Source: Treponema sp. (lineage in GTDB: Bacteria; Spirochaetota; Spirochaetia; Treponematales; Breznakiellaceae). From it: a stretch of DNA of 40,016 nt. A program made the translations under genes and the position numbers. Location of the stretch: NCBI GenBank assembly GCA_031281555.1, contig JAITFK010000016.1:1-40016 (forward strand), given 5' to 3'. Shown piece by piece: positions 1-8,840 of this stretch. The notes beneath the pieces are model-generated. The model did no database searches and had not been told where the DNA came from. It saw only the letters and a list, made by a program, of their open reading frames with translations. Position 1 is the first letter of the stretch; the number at the start of each line of letters is the position of its first letter.

Positions 1-42
1 TACCGATAATTGACCATAATATGTTAATTTAGGGAGTGTCCA

Positions 43-2832
43 ATGGCAAGTAACAAGAAACCTTCAATATACTCCGATCGCAGCAACATTGGCTCTGTAG
101 AAGAATTGGATGAATACGGTGTATGGATCAAAAGCGAACCTCAGATTGTATCCAAAGATAATTTTGATACTAACAATACTGGAGATTTATCATCGCCTGA
201 CATAAATAAATTCAACGACATAGAAATTCCCGATGATATAGGAGATAATCAAGCATCCGCAGAAATGGATTTGGATGATTTTAATATTGATGACAGCGAC
301 ATTACAAGTTCAAATGAAAACGATATCGATATAGACGCCGGTAATAACGAAATCAATATTGTTGATACCGGAATTGATGACTCATCTTTTGAGGATTTCA
401 ACGTTTCATCGGAGATTGAAGACGAACAAACTGCGGAAACAAGCGAAAATATCACTGATAATTCTGAAAACAATGATTTCGGCAGTGCGGATTTCGATAT
501 TCCTACCGTTAAATCAATAGAAAACAACGTTGACAAAGTACAGGATAATATTGAGACTGCGGCAAAAAGCGGCGATCTGTCAACACAGCTTTTATTAAAA
601 ATCGCAAACGAGCTTTCATCAATCAGAGGTGAACTTCAAGATCTTAAAAAAGAATTTGCTGGTATACGCTCTACCGCGCGTGAAGAGGATAATGATGAAG
701 CAATCTCTCTTACCGGAGACGAGCTTAACAACATTATCAGTTCCACAGAAGACAGCGTTGAAGAAACAGGCGAAAAAGCTTCAGGGTTTTTCTCCGAAGA
801 AGATGATGAATCAATCGCTCTTACAGGCGATGAGCTAGATAATATTGTAAATTCCGCGGATTTTACGGAAGAATCCGAAACAAATATAACTCCGGAGACT
901 GATTTATCAATAGATGATGAATCTTCACAAGATGGAATCGCGTCGCTTGATGACGCCTCATTTGATGATGTCTCTCTTGACATAGATGATATTGGTTTAA
1001 CAGATACAGATCTTGGCGAGTCGGCAGAAATTGAAAGCCCTGATTTGGAAACATCCGCTGAGACAGAACCGGTTACAGAAGAAGCAAATAATGATTTAAT
1101 AGATTTAGGCTCAGACGATCTTAACATAAATATTGATACGGAAAGCGATTCTGAAGAACTTGAAAAACTCAGAAATGAAGGCGCCACGCCTGTTACTTTC
1201 GCTCCCGACAATGTTTCATATCTTGAAGAAGACGATAATGATTTAACCGCTGATTCTCTTGATCTTTCAGACGCAGTAATAGATGAACCTGATTTATCAT
1301 CCGAAAACATCAGTGATAATATAACAGAACCTTCTTTGGATGAAACAGAACTGGATCTAGACTCACTTGATGATCTTACTATTGATGACAGTGATTTATC
1401 GTTTGATAACAATGATTTATCAAGTGATGATGTTTCGGATATTGACATTCCTGTACCTGAGGATTCTGCCGTTGAAACTGTTCCTGGTGATTTAGCTATG
1501 GAGGATCTGTCAACTGATGATGAATCAACAGGTGAATCCGATATTCCGGCTTCTGATGATTTGAATATGGAAGATCTGTCACTTGATGACGAGCTTTCAT
1601 TTGATGACAGCGATTTAGTTGTTGACGATGTTTCTGATACTGATATTCCCGTATCGGATGATTCTTCCGCTGAAACTGTTTCTGACGATTTAACCATGGA
1701 AGATCTTGCAATTGACGAACCGGCCGGCGAAACTGTTGTTGACGATTTGGCTTCCGATGACTTGTCTATGGAAGATCTTACAGTTGACGAACCGGCCGGC
1801 GAAGATTTAGCTTCCGACGACTTGTCTGACGACTTGTCTATGGACGATCTTACAGTTGACGAACCGGCCGGTGAAGATTTAGCTTCCGACGACTTGTCTG
1901 ACGACTTATCTATAGACGATCTTTCAATTGACGAACCGGCCGGCGAAGCCATTGCTGATGATTTAACTTCCGACGATTTGGCTATGGACGATTTAGTAAT
2001 TGATGATGAGATTTCACTTGATGATGTTTCAGATAATGAACCTACTCTGGATGATTTTTCAACTGAGACCGCTTCTGACGACTTAACTATGGATGATCCG
2101 GTAATTGATGAGCCGATCGGCGAAATTGCTGCCGATGATTTAGCTTCTGATGACTTGGTTATGGAAGATCTCTCTATTGACGAACCAGCCGATGAAACTG
2201 TTACTGATGATTTAGTTTCTGACGACTTAACCATGGACGATCTGCCAATGGGTGATGATCCGGCAGTTGGTGACATTAATTTACCAATTGATGATATTGA
2301 CGCAGGTCAAGGAGAAGAGGCTGCCGGTGAATTGGACGAATTTCAAGCTGATGATTTGACCGCCGATCTTGAAAATTTTAATGACGACAATTTTGCGCTT
2401 GATGATTTTGCCGATCCGATTGAGACAGCGAAACCTCAAACCGCACCTGCGGCAAAAGCGCCGGCACCCGCCGCTCCTGCGCAAGCAACTCCGGCACAAA
2501 CCGCGCCAATGGCTGCAAAAGCTGCTCCTGCCGCGCAACCTGCCCCCGCAAAGGCCGCACCAACAACACAACCTGCACCTGCGCAGCCCGCTCCGGCTAT
2601 ACAGGCACCTGCGCCTGCAATAAAAACCGCTCCCGTTACACAAAGCACACCTGCCGTAAAAGGCAAAAGCGGTATAGAGCTTCCTTCAGAGTTAAAATCT
2701 GAACTCAAGAATATCCTCAGTTACATGGATCAACTGCTTGACTCCCTGCCTGAAGAAAAAATTGAAGAATTCGCAAAATCGGAATATTTCGATTCCTACA
2801 AAAAACTCTTTAAGGATTTGGGGCTGGTATAG
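43..2832 (+). CDS. Large acidic repeat protein, function unknown
   Basis: The product is 929 residues, extremely rich in Asp, Glu and Ser. A short conserved-looking head (residues 8-25, including YSDRSNIG) is followed by an acidic stretch. A probable coiled coil spans about 154-209. Two LTGDEL-N/D-NI motifs follow at about 222-233 and 261-270, then many DDL(S/T/A)-type repeats, which include four exact-length 24-residue units at 556-651. A Pro/Ala/Gln linker lies at about 797-870 and a compact helical tail at 875-929 ends in YKKLFKDLGLV. There is no signal peptide and no membrane segment, so it is probably cytoplasmic. The start is supported by AGGGAG at 31-36, 6 bases before the ATG. The two downstream Maf genes make a link with flagella or motility possible, but that is inference; I do not recognise a named family. 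Confidence 0.85.
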   Translation: MASNKKPSIYSDRSNIGSVEELDEYGVWIKSEPQIVSKDNFDTNNTGDLSSPDINKFNDIEIPDDIGDNQASAEMDLDDFNIDDSDITSSNENDIDIDAGNNEINIVDTGIDDSSFEDFNVSSEIEDEQTAETSENITDNSENNDFGSADFDIPTVKSIENNVDKVQDNIETAAKSGDLSTQLLLKIANELSSIRGELQDLKKEFAGIRSTAREEDNDEAISLTGDELNNIISSTEDSVEETGEKASGFFSEEDDESIALTGDELDNIVNSADFTEESETNITPETDLSIDDESSQDGIASLDDASFDDVSLDIDDIGLTDTDLGESAEIESPDLETSAETEPVTEEANNDLIDLGSDDLNINIDTESDSEELEKLRNEGATPVTFAPDNVSYLEEDDNDLTADSLDLSDAVIDEPDLSSENISDNITEPSLDETELDLDSLDDLTIDDSDLSFDNNDLSSDDVSDIDIPVPEDSAVETVPGDLAMEDLSTDDESTGESDIPASDDLNMEDLSLDDELSFDDSDLVVDDVSDTDIPVSDDSSAETVSDDLTMEDLAIDEPAGETVVDDLASDDLSMEDLTVDEPAGEDLASDDLSDDLSMDDLTVDEPAGEDLASDDLSDDLSIDDLSIDEPAGEAIADDLTSDDLAMDDLVIDDEISLDDVSDNEPTLDDFSTETASDDLTMDDPVIDEPIGEIAADDLASDDLVMEDLSIDEPADETVTDDLVSDDLTMDDLPMGDDPAVGDINLPIDDIDAGQGEEAAGELDEFQADDLTADLENFNDDNFALDDFADPIETAKPQTAPAAKAPAPAAPAQATPAQTAPMAAKAAPAAQPAPAKAAPTTQPAPAQPAPAIQAPAPAIKTAPVTQSTPAVKGKSGIELPSELKSELKNILSYMDQLLDSLPEEKIEEFAKSEYFDSYKKLFKDLGLV
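1708..1995 (+). repeat. Four tandem 72-bp units inside the acidic repeat gene
   Basis: Units begin at 1708, 1780, 1852 and 1924, each exactly 72 bp and in frame. They encode 24-residue repeats built around (I/V)DEPAGE followed by DDL-type modules. The block ACGAACCGGCCGG recurs near the start of every unit. Units two and three are nearly identical at the DNA level, which points to recent duplication. Related but more diverged modules extend on both sides (about 1480-2260). Confidence 0.85.
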
Positions 2833-4253
2833 AAACCTTTCCCGGCGCACAGCTTCATTCACGTTACAATCCGCAGGCGGAAGCTGTACGATATATTAAT
2901 TCGCTTAATCTTAAAAATAACATTGAATGTTTTATTTTAATAGAACCCGGCATGGGCTTTATCATACCTGTATTACATGAAAAATTTAAGAACAGTAAAA
3001 TAATCGCGCTTCATATTGATGACAGCATTAGGTTAATCGAAAACCATGCCAATACAGTTTCACTTTACAGTATAGAACCACTGGAAGTACAGGCTTTTCT
3101 TGAAAAAGAGTTAATAGAAATTGACGCTTCTCTTATATACATAATAGAATGGAGGCCTTCCATGAATTATTACAGGGAGGCTTATGTTAAATTGCTGTCA
3201 ATTGTTGTTGAATTTATTAAGAGAATAAACGCGGAAAAAAGAACAACATTATTTTTCGGAAGAAGATGGATCAGAAATTTTTTTAAAAACCTTATATTAA
3301 TAAATAAAACAATACTTTACAGAAAAACAAATTTACCTGTTATTGTTACAGGTTCAGGTCCCGGTCTTGAAGCGGCGCTGCCTGTTATCCGCAATATGCA
3401 GAATAACTGCCTGATACTTGCTTCTTCTTCTTCTGTAATGGCTCTCTTTCACGCGGGAATAAAGCCTGACATTGTAATTGCGACTGACGGCGGATGCTGG
3501 GCGCTTCAGCATATATACCCGTTTTTCAGAAGCGCATTCAACGGATTCGGATATCCGGCAAATAAGTCAGCGATTTTTGCCGTTAACTTAAACGCTGTCC
3601 TTCCATCTCAATGTACGGACACGCCGTTTCTGATTCTTAACGACGGAAGTTTCTGGCAGAGTATTATCCTGCATGAATTAAACTTGCCCTCAATTATCAT
3701 TCCGCAAAAAGGAACTGTAACAGCTTCTGCCGTAGAACTTGCCCTTACTTTAAGCGATGAAAGTATTTTTCTCGCGGGTATGGATCTTAGCGTTAAGGAT
3801 ATAAGAACGCATATAAAACCTTATGGTTTTGATCACCTTTTTATTAATAATGCGCAAAGGTTAAAACCTGTTTATTCGGAATTTTTTGTCCGCTCAAAAT
3901 TGTTAAAGGACGGCGGCAGCATGGATATATACGCGGCATGGTATAAAAATCAGCTTGAACTGTGGCCAAAAAGGATTTTCTCTATTGGCGAAGGTAATAA
4001 ATTATTCGCGAATTCTATCTTTTCAGCGCATGAGGAAATTGTAAAAAAAACAGATGATTATTTTAAAACTGTTAAATTATATGAAGATACATCAGGATTT
4101 TGTAAAACAGGCGTAACCACTCTTCTTTCCGCGTTAAAAGACAGTCGGTACAAAGAAAGCCTTAAAACTGAACTTGTTCCTCTTTTATTCCCAAATGAAA
4201 AAAAAGTTTCAGATAACGATTTGGAAGCAGCGGTTTATGAGGTATCAAAATGA
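2829..4253 (+). CDS. Maf/DUF115 family protein (motility-associated glycosyltransferase-like), copy 1
   Basis: The core motif of the Maf/DUF115 (MptE-like) fold is clear: VTGSGPGLEAALPVI, then SSSSVMALFHAGIKPDIVIATDGG. In flagellated bacteria Maf proteins transfer nonulosonic acids to flagellin. The first usual start codon is ATG 2952. However, the same frame is open back to 2814 and encodes GAQLHSRYNPQAEAVRYI, matching the head of copy 2 (LPLHSMVDPKREAQRLI) and the family's usual N-terminus. No ATG, GTG or TTG lies in that extension, so I place the start at ATA 2829, overlapping the upstream TAG stop. This choice is an inference; the safe minimum is 2952-4253. No Shine-Dalgarno sequence precedes 2952. 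The 3' end overlaps copy 2 by ATGA, so translation is probably coupled. Confidence 0.8.
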   Translation: METFPGAQLHSRYNPQAEAVRYINSLNLKNNIECFILIEPGMGFIIPVLHEKFKNSKIIALHIDDSIRLIENHANTVSLYSIEPLEVQAFLEKELIEIDASLIYIIEWRPSMNYYREAYVKLLSIVVEFIKRINAEKRTTLFFGRRWIRNFFKNLILINKTILYRKTNLPVIVTGSGPGLEAALPVIRNMQNNCLILASSSSVMALFHAGIKPDIVIATDGGCWALQHIYPFFRSAFNGFGYPANKSAIFAVNLNAVLPSQCTDTPFLILNDGSFWQSIILHELNLPSIIIPQKGTVTASAVELALTLSDESIFLAGMDLSVKDIRTHIKPYGFDHLFINNAQRLKPVYSEFFVRSKLLKDGGSMDIYAAWYKNQLELWPKRIFSIGEGNKLFANSIFSAHEEIVKKTDDYFKTVKLYEDTSGFCKTGVTTLLSALKDSRYKESLKTELVPLLFPNEKKVSDNDLEAAVYEVSK

Positions 4254-5869
4254 TAAATCCCGCAGGAAAAAACAGAGGCAATCGCGGGTATACTTTTTTA
4301 AAATCACGCAGCGGCGAAACAGTACCGGCCGTTGTTCTTTCGGAAGAAAACACTCTGCCGCTTCATTCCATGGTGGACCCGAAGCGCGAAGCGCAGCGTC
4401 TTATATCAACTATTTCCGAAGATACTGGATTTATCATTTTTCTGGGTCTTGGCGGAGGATTTGCTCCTGAGGCGGCGTTAAAAGATACTAACGCGCAGGT
4501 AGTTGTCATAGACTTTCATAAAGACAGCATAACTGAACTTTTGTCCTCAAAGGATTATTCGGCGCTCCTTAACAATGAGCGTTTTCGTCTTTTAACAGAT
4601 CCTTCCTGTGGAGAAATAAAAAGCATAATTCTTGAAAATTACAATCCTTCCCTCTGCGGAAGCATAAAGACAATTCCGTTACGTCCGAGAATTGAGCAGG
4701 ACATCAAACTTTTTGAGAACGCCGCAGCTGAAATACAGGAATCGATTGAAGTTGTTTCATCGGATTATTCAGTTCAGGCTCACTTCGGCATGCGCTGGTT
4801 TTCCAATATTATCCGTAACATAAAAATTGCCAATATAACAAATGAAAGTCTTAACAGGAATAAATTTATTTCTTCCGTACAGGAAGCCGCAATTGTCGCG
4901 GCAGGACCTTCTCTTGATCAGCAGATTCGCCTGCTTGCGGAATGTAAACACATGGGAGTTTTTGTTATCAGTACAGATACGGCTCTTCCTGTTCTTTTGC
5001 GGAACGGTATAATACCTGATACGGTCGTATCAATAGACTGCCAGCACATAAGTTATTATCATTTTATCGGCTGTAACTTAAAATCAGGTATCACGCTTGT
5101 ACTTGATATTGCAAGCCCTCCCCTGCTTTCCGGTTTTTCATCTTCGCCTGTGTTTTTTTCGGGCGGTCACCCGCTCGCGCGGTACGTATCAACGGTTTGG
5201 CAGCCTCTCCCTCCGATTGATACATCAGGAGGTAATGTAACATATGCCTGCCTGTCGCTTGCGGAATATTTAGGAGCAAATCGCATAACGCTGTTCGGCG
5301 CTGATTTTTCCTATATAGGATCAAAAACCTACGCAAGGGGAACATACATATATCCTTTCTTTGAAAAAAAACAAAACCGCTTCTCTCCCGCGCAATCCTT
5401 GCTCTCCGCTTTTTTATACAGAAGTCCTTTTCTTCCAAAAGAAAAACAGGAACAAAATTATCGGGAAACAGCATCGCTTAGGATGTACCGCAATAAATTT
5501 GAAGAAAAAGCCGCAACGATGAACGCTCAAATTACCGCTGTAAGCGGACAAGGCGCACCAATCTCTCTGGTGCAAAAAATACCGGATAATGCAAAAAAAA
5601 CTGATGTCTTTTCAACTGTATCTATAACCGAAAAAAGCGGCGTTGAATTTTTGGAACAGTACAAAGAAGATATTGCCGCTCTGCCCGCGGCTGACAAAAA
5701 TTACCTTTCACGCTTAAACGCAAAGGACAGGCAAATTTTCACTACGCTGCTCCCTTGTCTTGCAGCTATCAGACACCGCAGAGCAGATTTAAAAACAAAA
5801 GATTCAATAGAAGAAACAAAGCGTTTTTGTATACAAAAAATTATTTCTGTTCTGAAACAAAAGCCATAG
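4250..5869 (+). CDS. Maf/DUF115 family protein (motility-associated glycosyltransferase-like), copy 2
   Basis: The product is 539 residues. The N-terminal part carries LPLHSMVDPKREAQRLI and the glycine-rich FLGLGGGFAPEAAL, typical of the Maf N-terminal domain. The central DUF115 core reads AAIVAAGPSLDQQIRLL, followed by ISTDTALPVLLRNGIIPDTVVSIDCQ-type sequence, which resembles the nucleotide-sugar-binding core of MptE-like proteins. It is a diverged paralogue of the gene before it, and the two overlap as ATGA at 4250-4253. The expected role is glycosylation of flagellin or another surface protein, but the sugar and target are unknown. The 3' end overlaps the convergent MEMO-family gene by 29 bp. 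Confidence 0.85.
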   Translation: MINPAGKNRGNRGYTFLKSRSGETVPAVVLSEENTLPLHSMVDPKREAQRLISTISEDTGFIIFLGLGGGFAPEAALKDTNAQVVVIDFHKDSITELLSSKDYSALLNNERFRLLTDPSCGEIKSIILENYNPSLCGSIKTIPLRPRIEQDIKLFENAAAEIQESIEVVSSDYSVQAHFGMRWFSNIIRNIKIANITNESLNRNKFISSVQEAAIVAAGPSLDQQIRLLAECKHMGVFVISTDTALPVLLRNGIIPDTVVSIDCQHISYYHFIGCNLKSGITLVLDIASPPLLSGFSSSPVFFSGGHPLARYVSTVWQPLPPIDTSGGNVTYACLSLAEYLGANRITLFGADFSYIGSKTYARGTYIYPFFEKKQNRFSPAQSLLSAFLYRSPFLPKEKQEQNYRETASLRMYRNKFEEKAATMNAQITAVSGQGAPISLVQKIPDNAKKTDVFSTVSITEKSGVEFLEQYKEDIAALPAADKNYLSRLNAKDRQIFTTLLPCLAAIRHRRADLKTKDSIEETKRFCIQKIISVLKQKP

Positions 5870-6689
5870 ACGCATACCCGACAAAAGAATCGGGAACAGT
5901 ATTTTCACTTTGCGCGTCCGCGCTTGTTCCGTATTCCAAAAGTTTTGCGCCGCCCAGTTTCCTGTCATCGGCAAAACCCATAGCGCCTAAAACAGCGCCC
6001 GCTGAACAGGCGGAATAATCTTTTTCGGCGCGCAGCAGAACTTCATTGCTGTTTCCGCCTTCCACTGCTTTAATAAAATTGGCGTCGTTAACTTCGCTCA
6101 CCCAGCGCAAAGCCTGCCTGCCGCTGCCTTGCGGCATAAAACCGTAATTTCTGCCGTAATGAGTTAAATCGGTAGACCCCAGAACATTTATTTTTCTGCT
6201 CAATTTTTTTGAAACCTGCGAAATAATTTTCCCCGCCTCATAAGATGATATCGCTGCAGGCAGACGTATCCACAATAACATCGCTTTCGGAAAAAAATAG
6301 TGAACCAGCGGTAATAAAACTTCTACGGTATTATCACGAAACTTGTCTTCTTCGCCGTCCAGCTCATTCTTAAGAGCGGCCCTTAATTCTTTATCAATCT
6401 GCATTACGCCGAAAGGCGTCCTTACGGCGTCCTCCATTGCAAAAAGCACAGGAGAGGCGTCTGATAAATGCCCGCCTATTACCGCGACCGTTTCAGCATC
6501 ACGTTCAAGGCTGGCTGCTCCGATAGAAGCGATACGGCCCGAATAAAACCAGCCGGCATGCGGTGAAATAGCGCAGCGTGATCTGCGGGAAATGTCTTTC
6601 CCCGCTAAAAAACGGGAAATTGTTCCCTTTACTTCTTCAGGATCGCGCGGGTACCAGCCTTGAGTAAGCGAATATTCTCTTATTTGCAT
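5841..6689 (-). CDS. MEMO-family protein (AmmeMemoRadiSam system protein B type), copy 1
   Basis: The product is 282 residues. It has the family signature ISPHAGWFYSG (His44), a second conserved His in IGGHLSD (His74), STDLTHYG (Asp174, His177) and a Cys in YSACSAGA (Cys228). These are the positions that form the metal or putative catalytic pocket of the MEMO1 fold. The family's substrate is not settled; the bacterial genes are often found with AMMECR1 and a radical SAM gene, neither of which is in this window. It is divergent from the next gene with only 29 bp between starts. The 3' end overlaps Maf copy 2. A second MEMO paralogue lies at 18463-19293. Confidence 0.85.
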   Translation of the reverse strand: MQIREYSLTQGWYPRDPEEVKGTISRFLAGKDISRRSRCAISPHAGWFYSGRIASIGAASLERDAETVAVIGGHLSDASPVLFAMEDAVRTPFGVMQIDKELRAALKNELDGEEDKFRDNTVEVLLPLVHYFFPKAMLLWIRLPAAISSYEAGKIISQVSKKLSRKINVLGSTDLTHYGRNYGFMPQGSGRQALRWVSEVNDANFIKAVEGGNSNEVLLRAEKDYSACSAGAVLGAMGFADDRKLGGAKLLEYGTSADAQSENTVPDSFVGYASMAFVSEQK

Positions 6690-6718
6690 AAAAAATCGTC
6701 CGATAATGATTATATATT

Positions 6719-7921
6719 ATGAGTAAAAAAAATAGAAGCGCATCCGGATTTGGCGCGTTTATTGCTGCGATTTGCATAATTATCTATATTTTTGCTTTGG
6801 TTCAGGCGGCAGTCAGAATTTATCTAAGCATTGACAATTGCAAAGGAAAAGCTGAAAGTGAATTTTCAAGAATTACCGCTGTTGCTTTGCAAGCAGGTAC
6901 TCAAGGATTCATGAATGACAGATTCATTGAACAAATGAAAAATGCTCTTTCTTCCAGCGCTATTCTGGAAGCGCTGATAATTACCGGGCCTGAAGGTGAA
7001 TACGCTTTTGAACGCGAACAGGGATATGCCATTACATCAATTAACAATTCTCCCAGATTTATAAACAGATTCAGTTTTTCAAGCCAGACTTACTATAAAC
7101 CGCTTCCAATTCAGGATCTGCGTAATGCCAATATCAAAGCTGTCGCGAGAGCTTTTGACTACAATGAAATATTAAGAATCCTTAAAGAAACCCTGCTTTT
7201 AATCCTGGCAGGATTCGCAATTGCTTTCTTTACAATGCTTTTACAGATGCTTATTGGAAAACCGGAAAAGGTTCAACAAACGGTATATAATACCGCTGAC
7301 ACAAAACAACAGGTTGAAAGAGACAGTAAAGAAGAAAATAAAAATCATTTCACCGCGAAGGAAGAAACACCGAAGCTTTCAGTTGAAAAAGAAATTCCTT
7401 TAAAATCAGATGAAGCGGACCCCAAGGGTCTTTATTCTCCGCGAAGCAATATCGGCTGGCAGGAATATATCAGTGACAGGCTTAATTCTGAATTACACCG
7501 TTGTTCTTCTACAGAAAACGACCTAACTCTTGTTTTAGCTGAATTCATTGATTTAAAGAATGACGAAATGTACAAACAAGCGGCGGAAGAAGCGGCCTCT
7601 TTCTTTTTATCAAGAGATCTTCTTTTTGAATACGGCAAGTACGGTATCGCTGTTATTCTTCCGGGAATTGATCTTGATACGGGAATATCAAAATCAGAAA
7701 GATTTTACCAGCGTATAACCGAAAAATTTCCGCATAAAGAAGGAAAACCGGGTATTTGTATCGGTCTTTCTTCACGTTCCGGCAGGCTTCTTAACGCAAA
7801 CCGTTTAACTCTGGAAACCAGGGAAGCTCTTGAAAAAGCAAAACATGATCCCGATTCTTCTATAATCGCGTTTAAAAGCGACCCGGAAAAATACAGGGCA
7901 TTTATTGCCTCTCAAAGCTAG
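6719..7921 (+). CDS. Two-TM membrane protein with degenerate GGDEF-like domain
   Basis: The product is 400 residues. Membrane helices at about 11-33 and 154-178 flank a probable periplasmic sensor region. A charged linker (about 185-235) leads to a C-terminal domain from about 250. That domain has the shape of a GGDEF fold: EYGKYGIAVILP stands where RYGGDEFAVILP would be (GKYGI at 306-310), ICIGLS for the usual SIGIA strand, and TREALEKAK for ADKALYKAK. The catalytic Gly-Gly-Asp/Glu-Glu residues are absent, so it should not make c-di-GMP. It could be a binding or scaffolding domain. The linker motif YSPRSNIG (239-246) echoes the head of the acidic repeat protein. No Shine-Dalgarno sequence is visible before the ATG. 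Confidence 0.75.
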   Translation: MSKKNRSASGFGAFIAAICIIIYIFALVQAAVRIYLSIDNCKGKAESEFSRITAVALQAGTQGFMNDRFIEQMKNALSSSAILEALIITGPEGEYAFEREQGYAITSINNSPRFINRFSFSSQTYYKPLPIQDLRNANIKAVARAFDYNEILRILKETLLLILAGFAIAFFTMLLQMLIGKPEKVQQTVYNTADTKQQVERDSKEENKNHFTAKEETPKLSVEKEIPLKSDEADPKGLYSPRSNIGWQEYISDRLNSELHRCSSTENDLTLVLAEFIDLKNDEMYKQAAEEAASFFLSRDLLFEYGKYGIAVILPGIDLDTGISKSERFYQRITEKFPHKEGKPGICIGLSSRSGRLLNANRLTLETREALEKAKHDPDSSIIAFKSDPEKYRAFIASQS

Positions 7922-8840
7922 CGGCATTTCTTAGAATACGCGAAGAAACCCATAAAGGAATCGCGTAAATATAATCACTGCCGCTTACATGCGCAAACCG
8001 GTTTTTATTCTCATCATCTGCGCTGACGCGTATTGTTGAAATCTTTCCATCCCCGAATTCTATTACAATACGGCTGTGGTTAAGTCCGGAATCATTTGAG
8101 CTTACGGAATCAAGGAAATCATCGCCTTCGGAATTTATAACAATACTGATATAGTCTTCTATGTTTTTTAAGTCAGGATTATTTACTCCGGAAACTTCCC
8201 AACTCCCGTTCGCGCGGGTAATTATGATAGTTTCTCCTTCATTGTAAAGTGAAAGCCGTTGAACATCTTCCAAACTGATTTTACCATTTTCACTTTCGGG
8301 AAAAAACCTGAGATTATACCAGCTTGCCGCGGTACCGTTAATATAAAAAACAAATGTATTGTCGCCTGAACGAACTTCATCATCCCCAAATCTCCGCACA
8401 TAAATTTCACGTCCGGCTTTGTCGTCTTTACCAAGTAATATATCCAGATATATTGAATTTTCCCCGTACATGGAAAGTCTGGGAGTCTTTCCCTCCAGAG
8501 CGAACCTGGCGTGTGACAACGCGCCGGAAGCGCGGACAGGCCATGCAGAGCGTGACGTAAAAATACTGATAAAATCTTCTATACGCGCTTTGCGGGCGGG
8601 AAATTCACCGCCGTTATGTAAAACAAACCATTCATCTTTCTTTTTTATAAGCTCAAGTTTCAATTCTTCCGTATCCAGTGCTATTCTGTCAATTTTCCCG
8701 GCGAATTTCGGATCAAGCCAAGTATATAAAGAGTTCTTTTTATTGTTTCGCTCAGGACTAAAGACAAGGCTTCCCGTATATAACAATGCCAATACCGCGA
8801 TCAGCGTTGAAAGGTATATTATCTTCTTTTTATATGTCAC
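7902..8840 (-). CDS. DUF4340-type protein of a Gld-like ABC system
   Basis: The product is 312 residues with an N-terminal membrane anchor at about 7-25 and a long soluble, beta-rich exported part. Sequence around FAGKIDRIALDT, GGEFPARKARIEDFISIFTSR and ASWYNLRFFPE fits the DUF4340 pattern, a family that commonly follows GldF/GldG-like genes. GGAGG lies just upstream of the ATG. The start overlaps the end of the GldG-like gene by 11 bp, so it is the last gene of the ATPase-permease-GldG-DUF4340 operon. Its 3' end overlaps the convergent degenerate-GGDEF gene by 20 bp. The family assignment is from memory and the biochemical role is unknown. Confidence 0.7.
   Translation of the reverse strand: MTYKKKIIYLSTLIAVLALLYTGSLVFSPERNNKKNSLYTWLDPKFAGKIDRIALDTEELKLELIKKKDEWFVLHNGGEFPARKARIEDFISIFTSRSAWPVRASGALSHARFALEGKTPRLSMYGENSIYLDILLGKDDKAGREIYVRRFGDDEVRSGDNTFVFYINGTAASWYNLRFFPESENGKISLEDVQRLSLYNEGETIIITRANGSWEVSGVNNPDLKNIEDYISIVINSEGDDFLDSVSSNDSGLNHSRIVIEFGDGKISTIRVSADDENKNRFAHVSGSDYIYAIPLWVSSRILRNAASFERQ

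Noticed and set aside
1708-1995. Possible CRISPR-like array
   Set aside because: The units are contiguous and in frame with no unique spacers; it is a protein tandem repeat.
636-2276. 546-residue reading frame on the minus strand, almost pure Ser/Lys
   Set aside because: It is the antisense image of the Asp/Glu-rich repeats (GAT/GAA-rich codons read as Ser-rich). There is no ribosome-binding site, and composition follows the plus-strand repeats.
2281-2708. Cys/Arg-rich and Gly/Ala-rich minus-strand frames
   Set aside because: They mirror the Pro/Ala linker of the acidic protein in other frames and have no independent coding signal.
5755-6018. 87-residue plus-strand frame spanning the end of Maf copy 2
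   Set aside because: It overlaps both the Maf end and the MEMO gene; composition is not protein-like.
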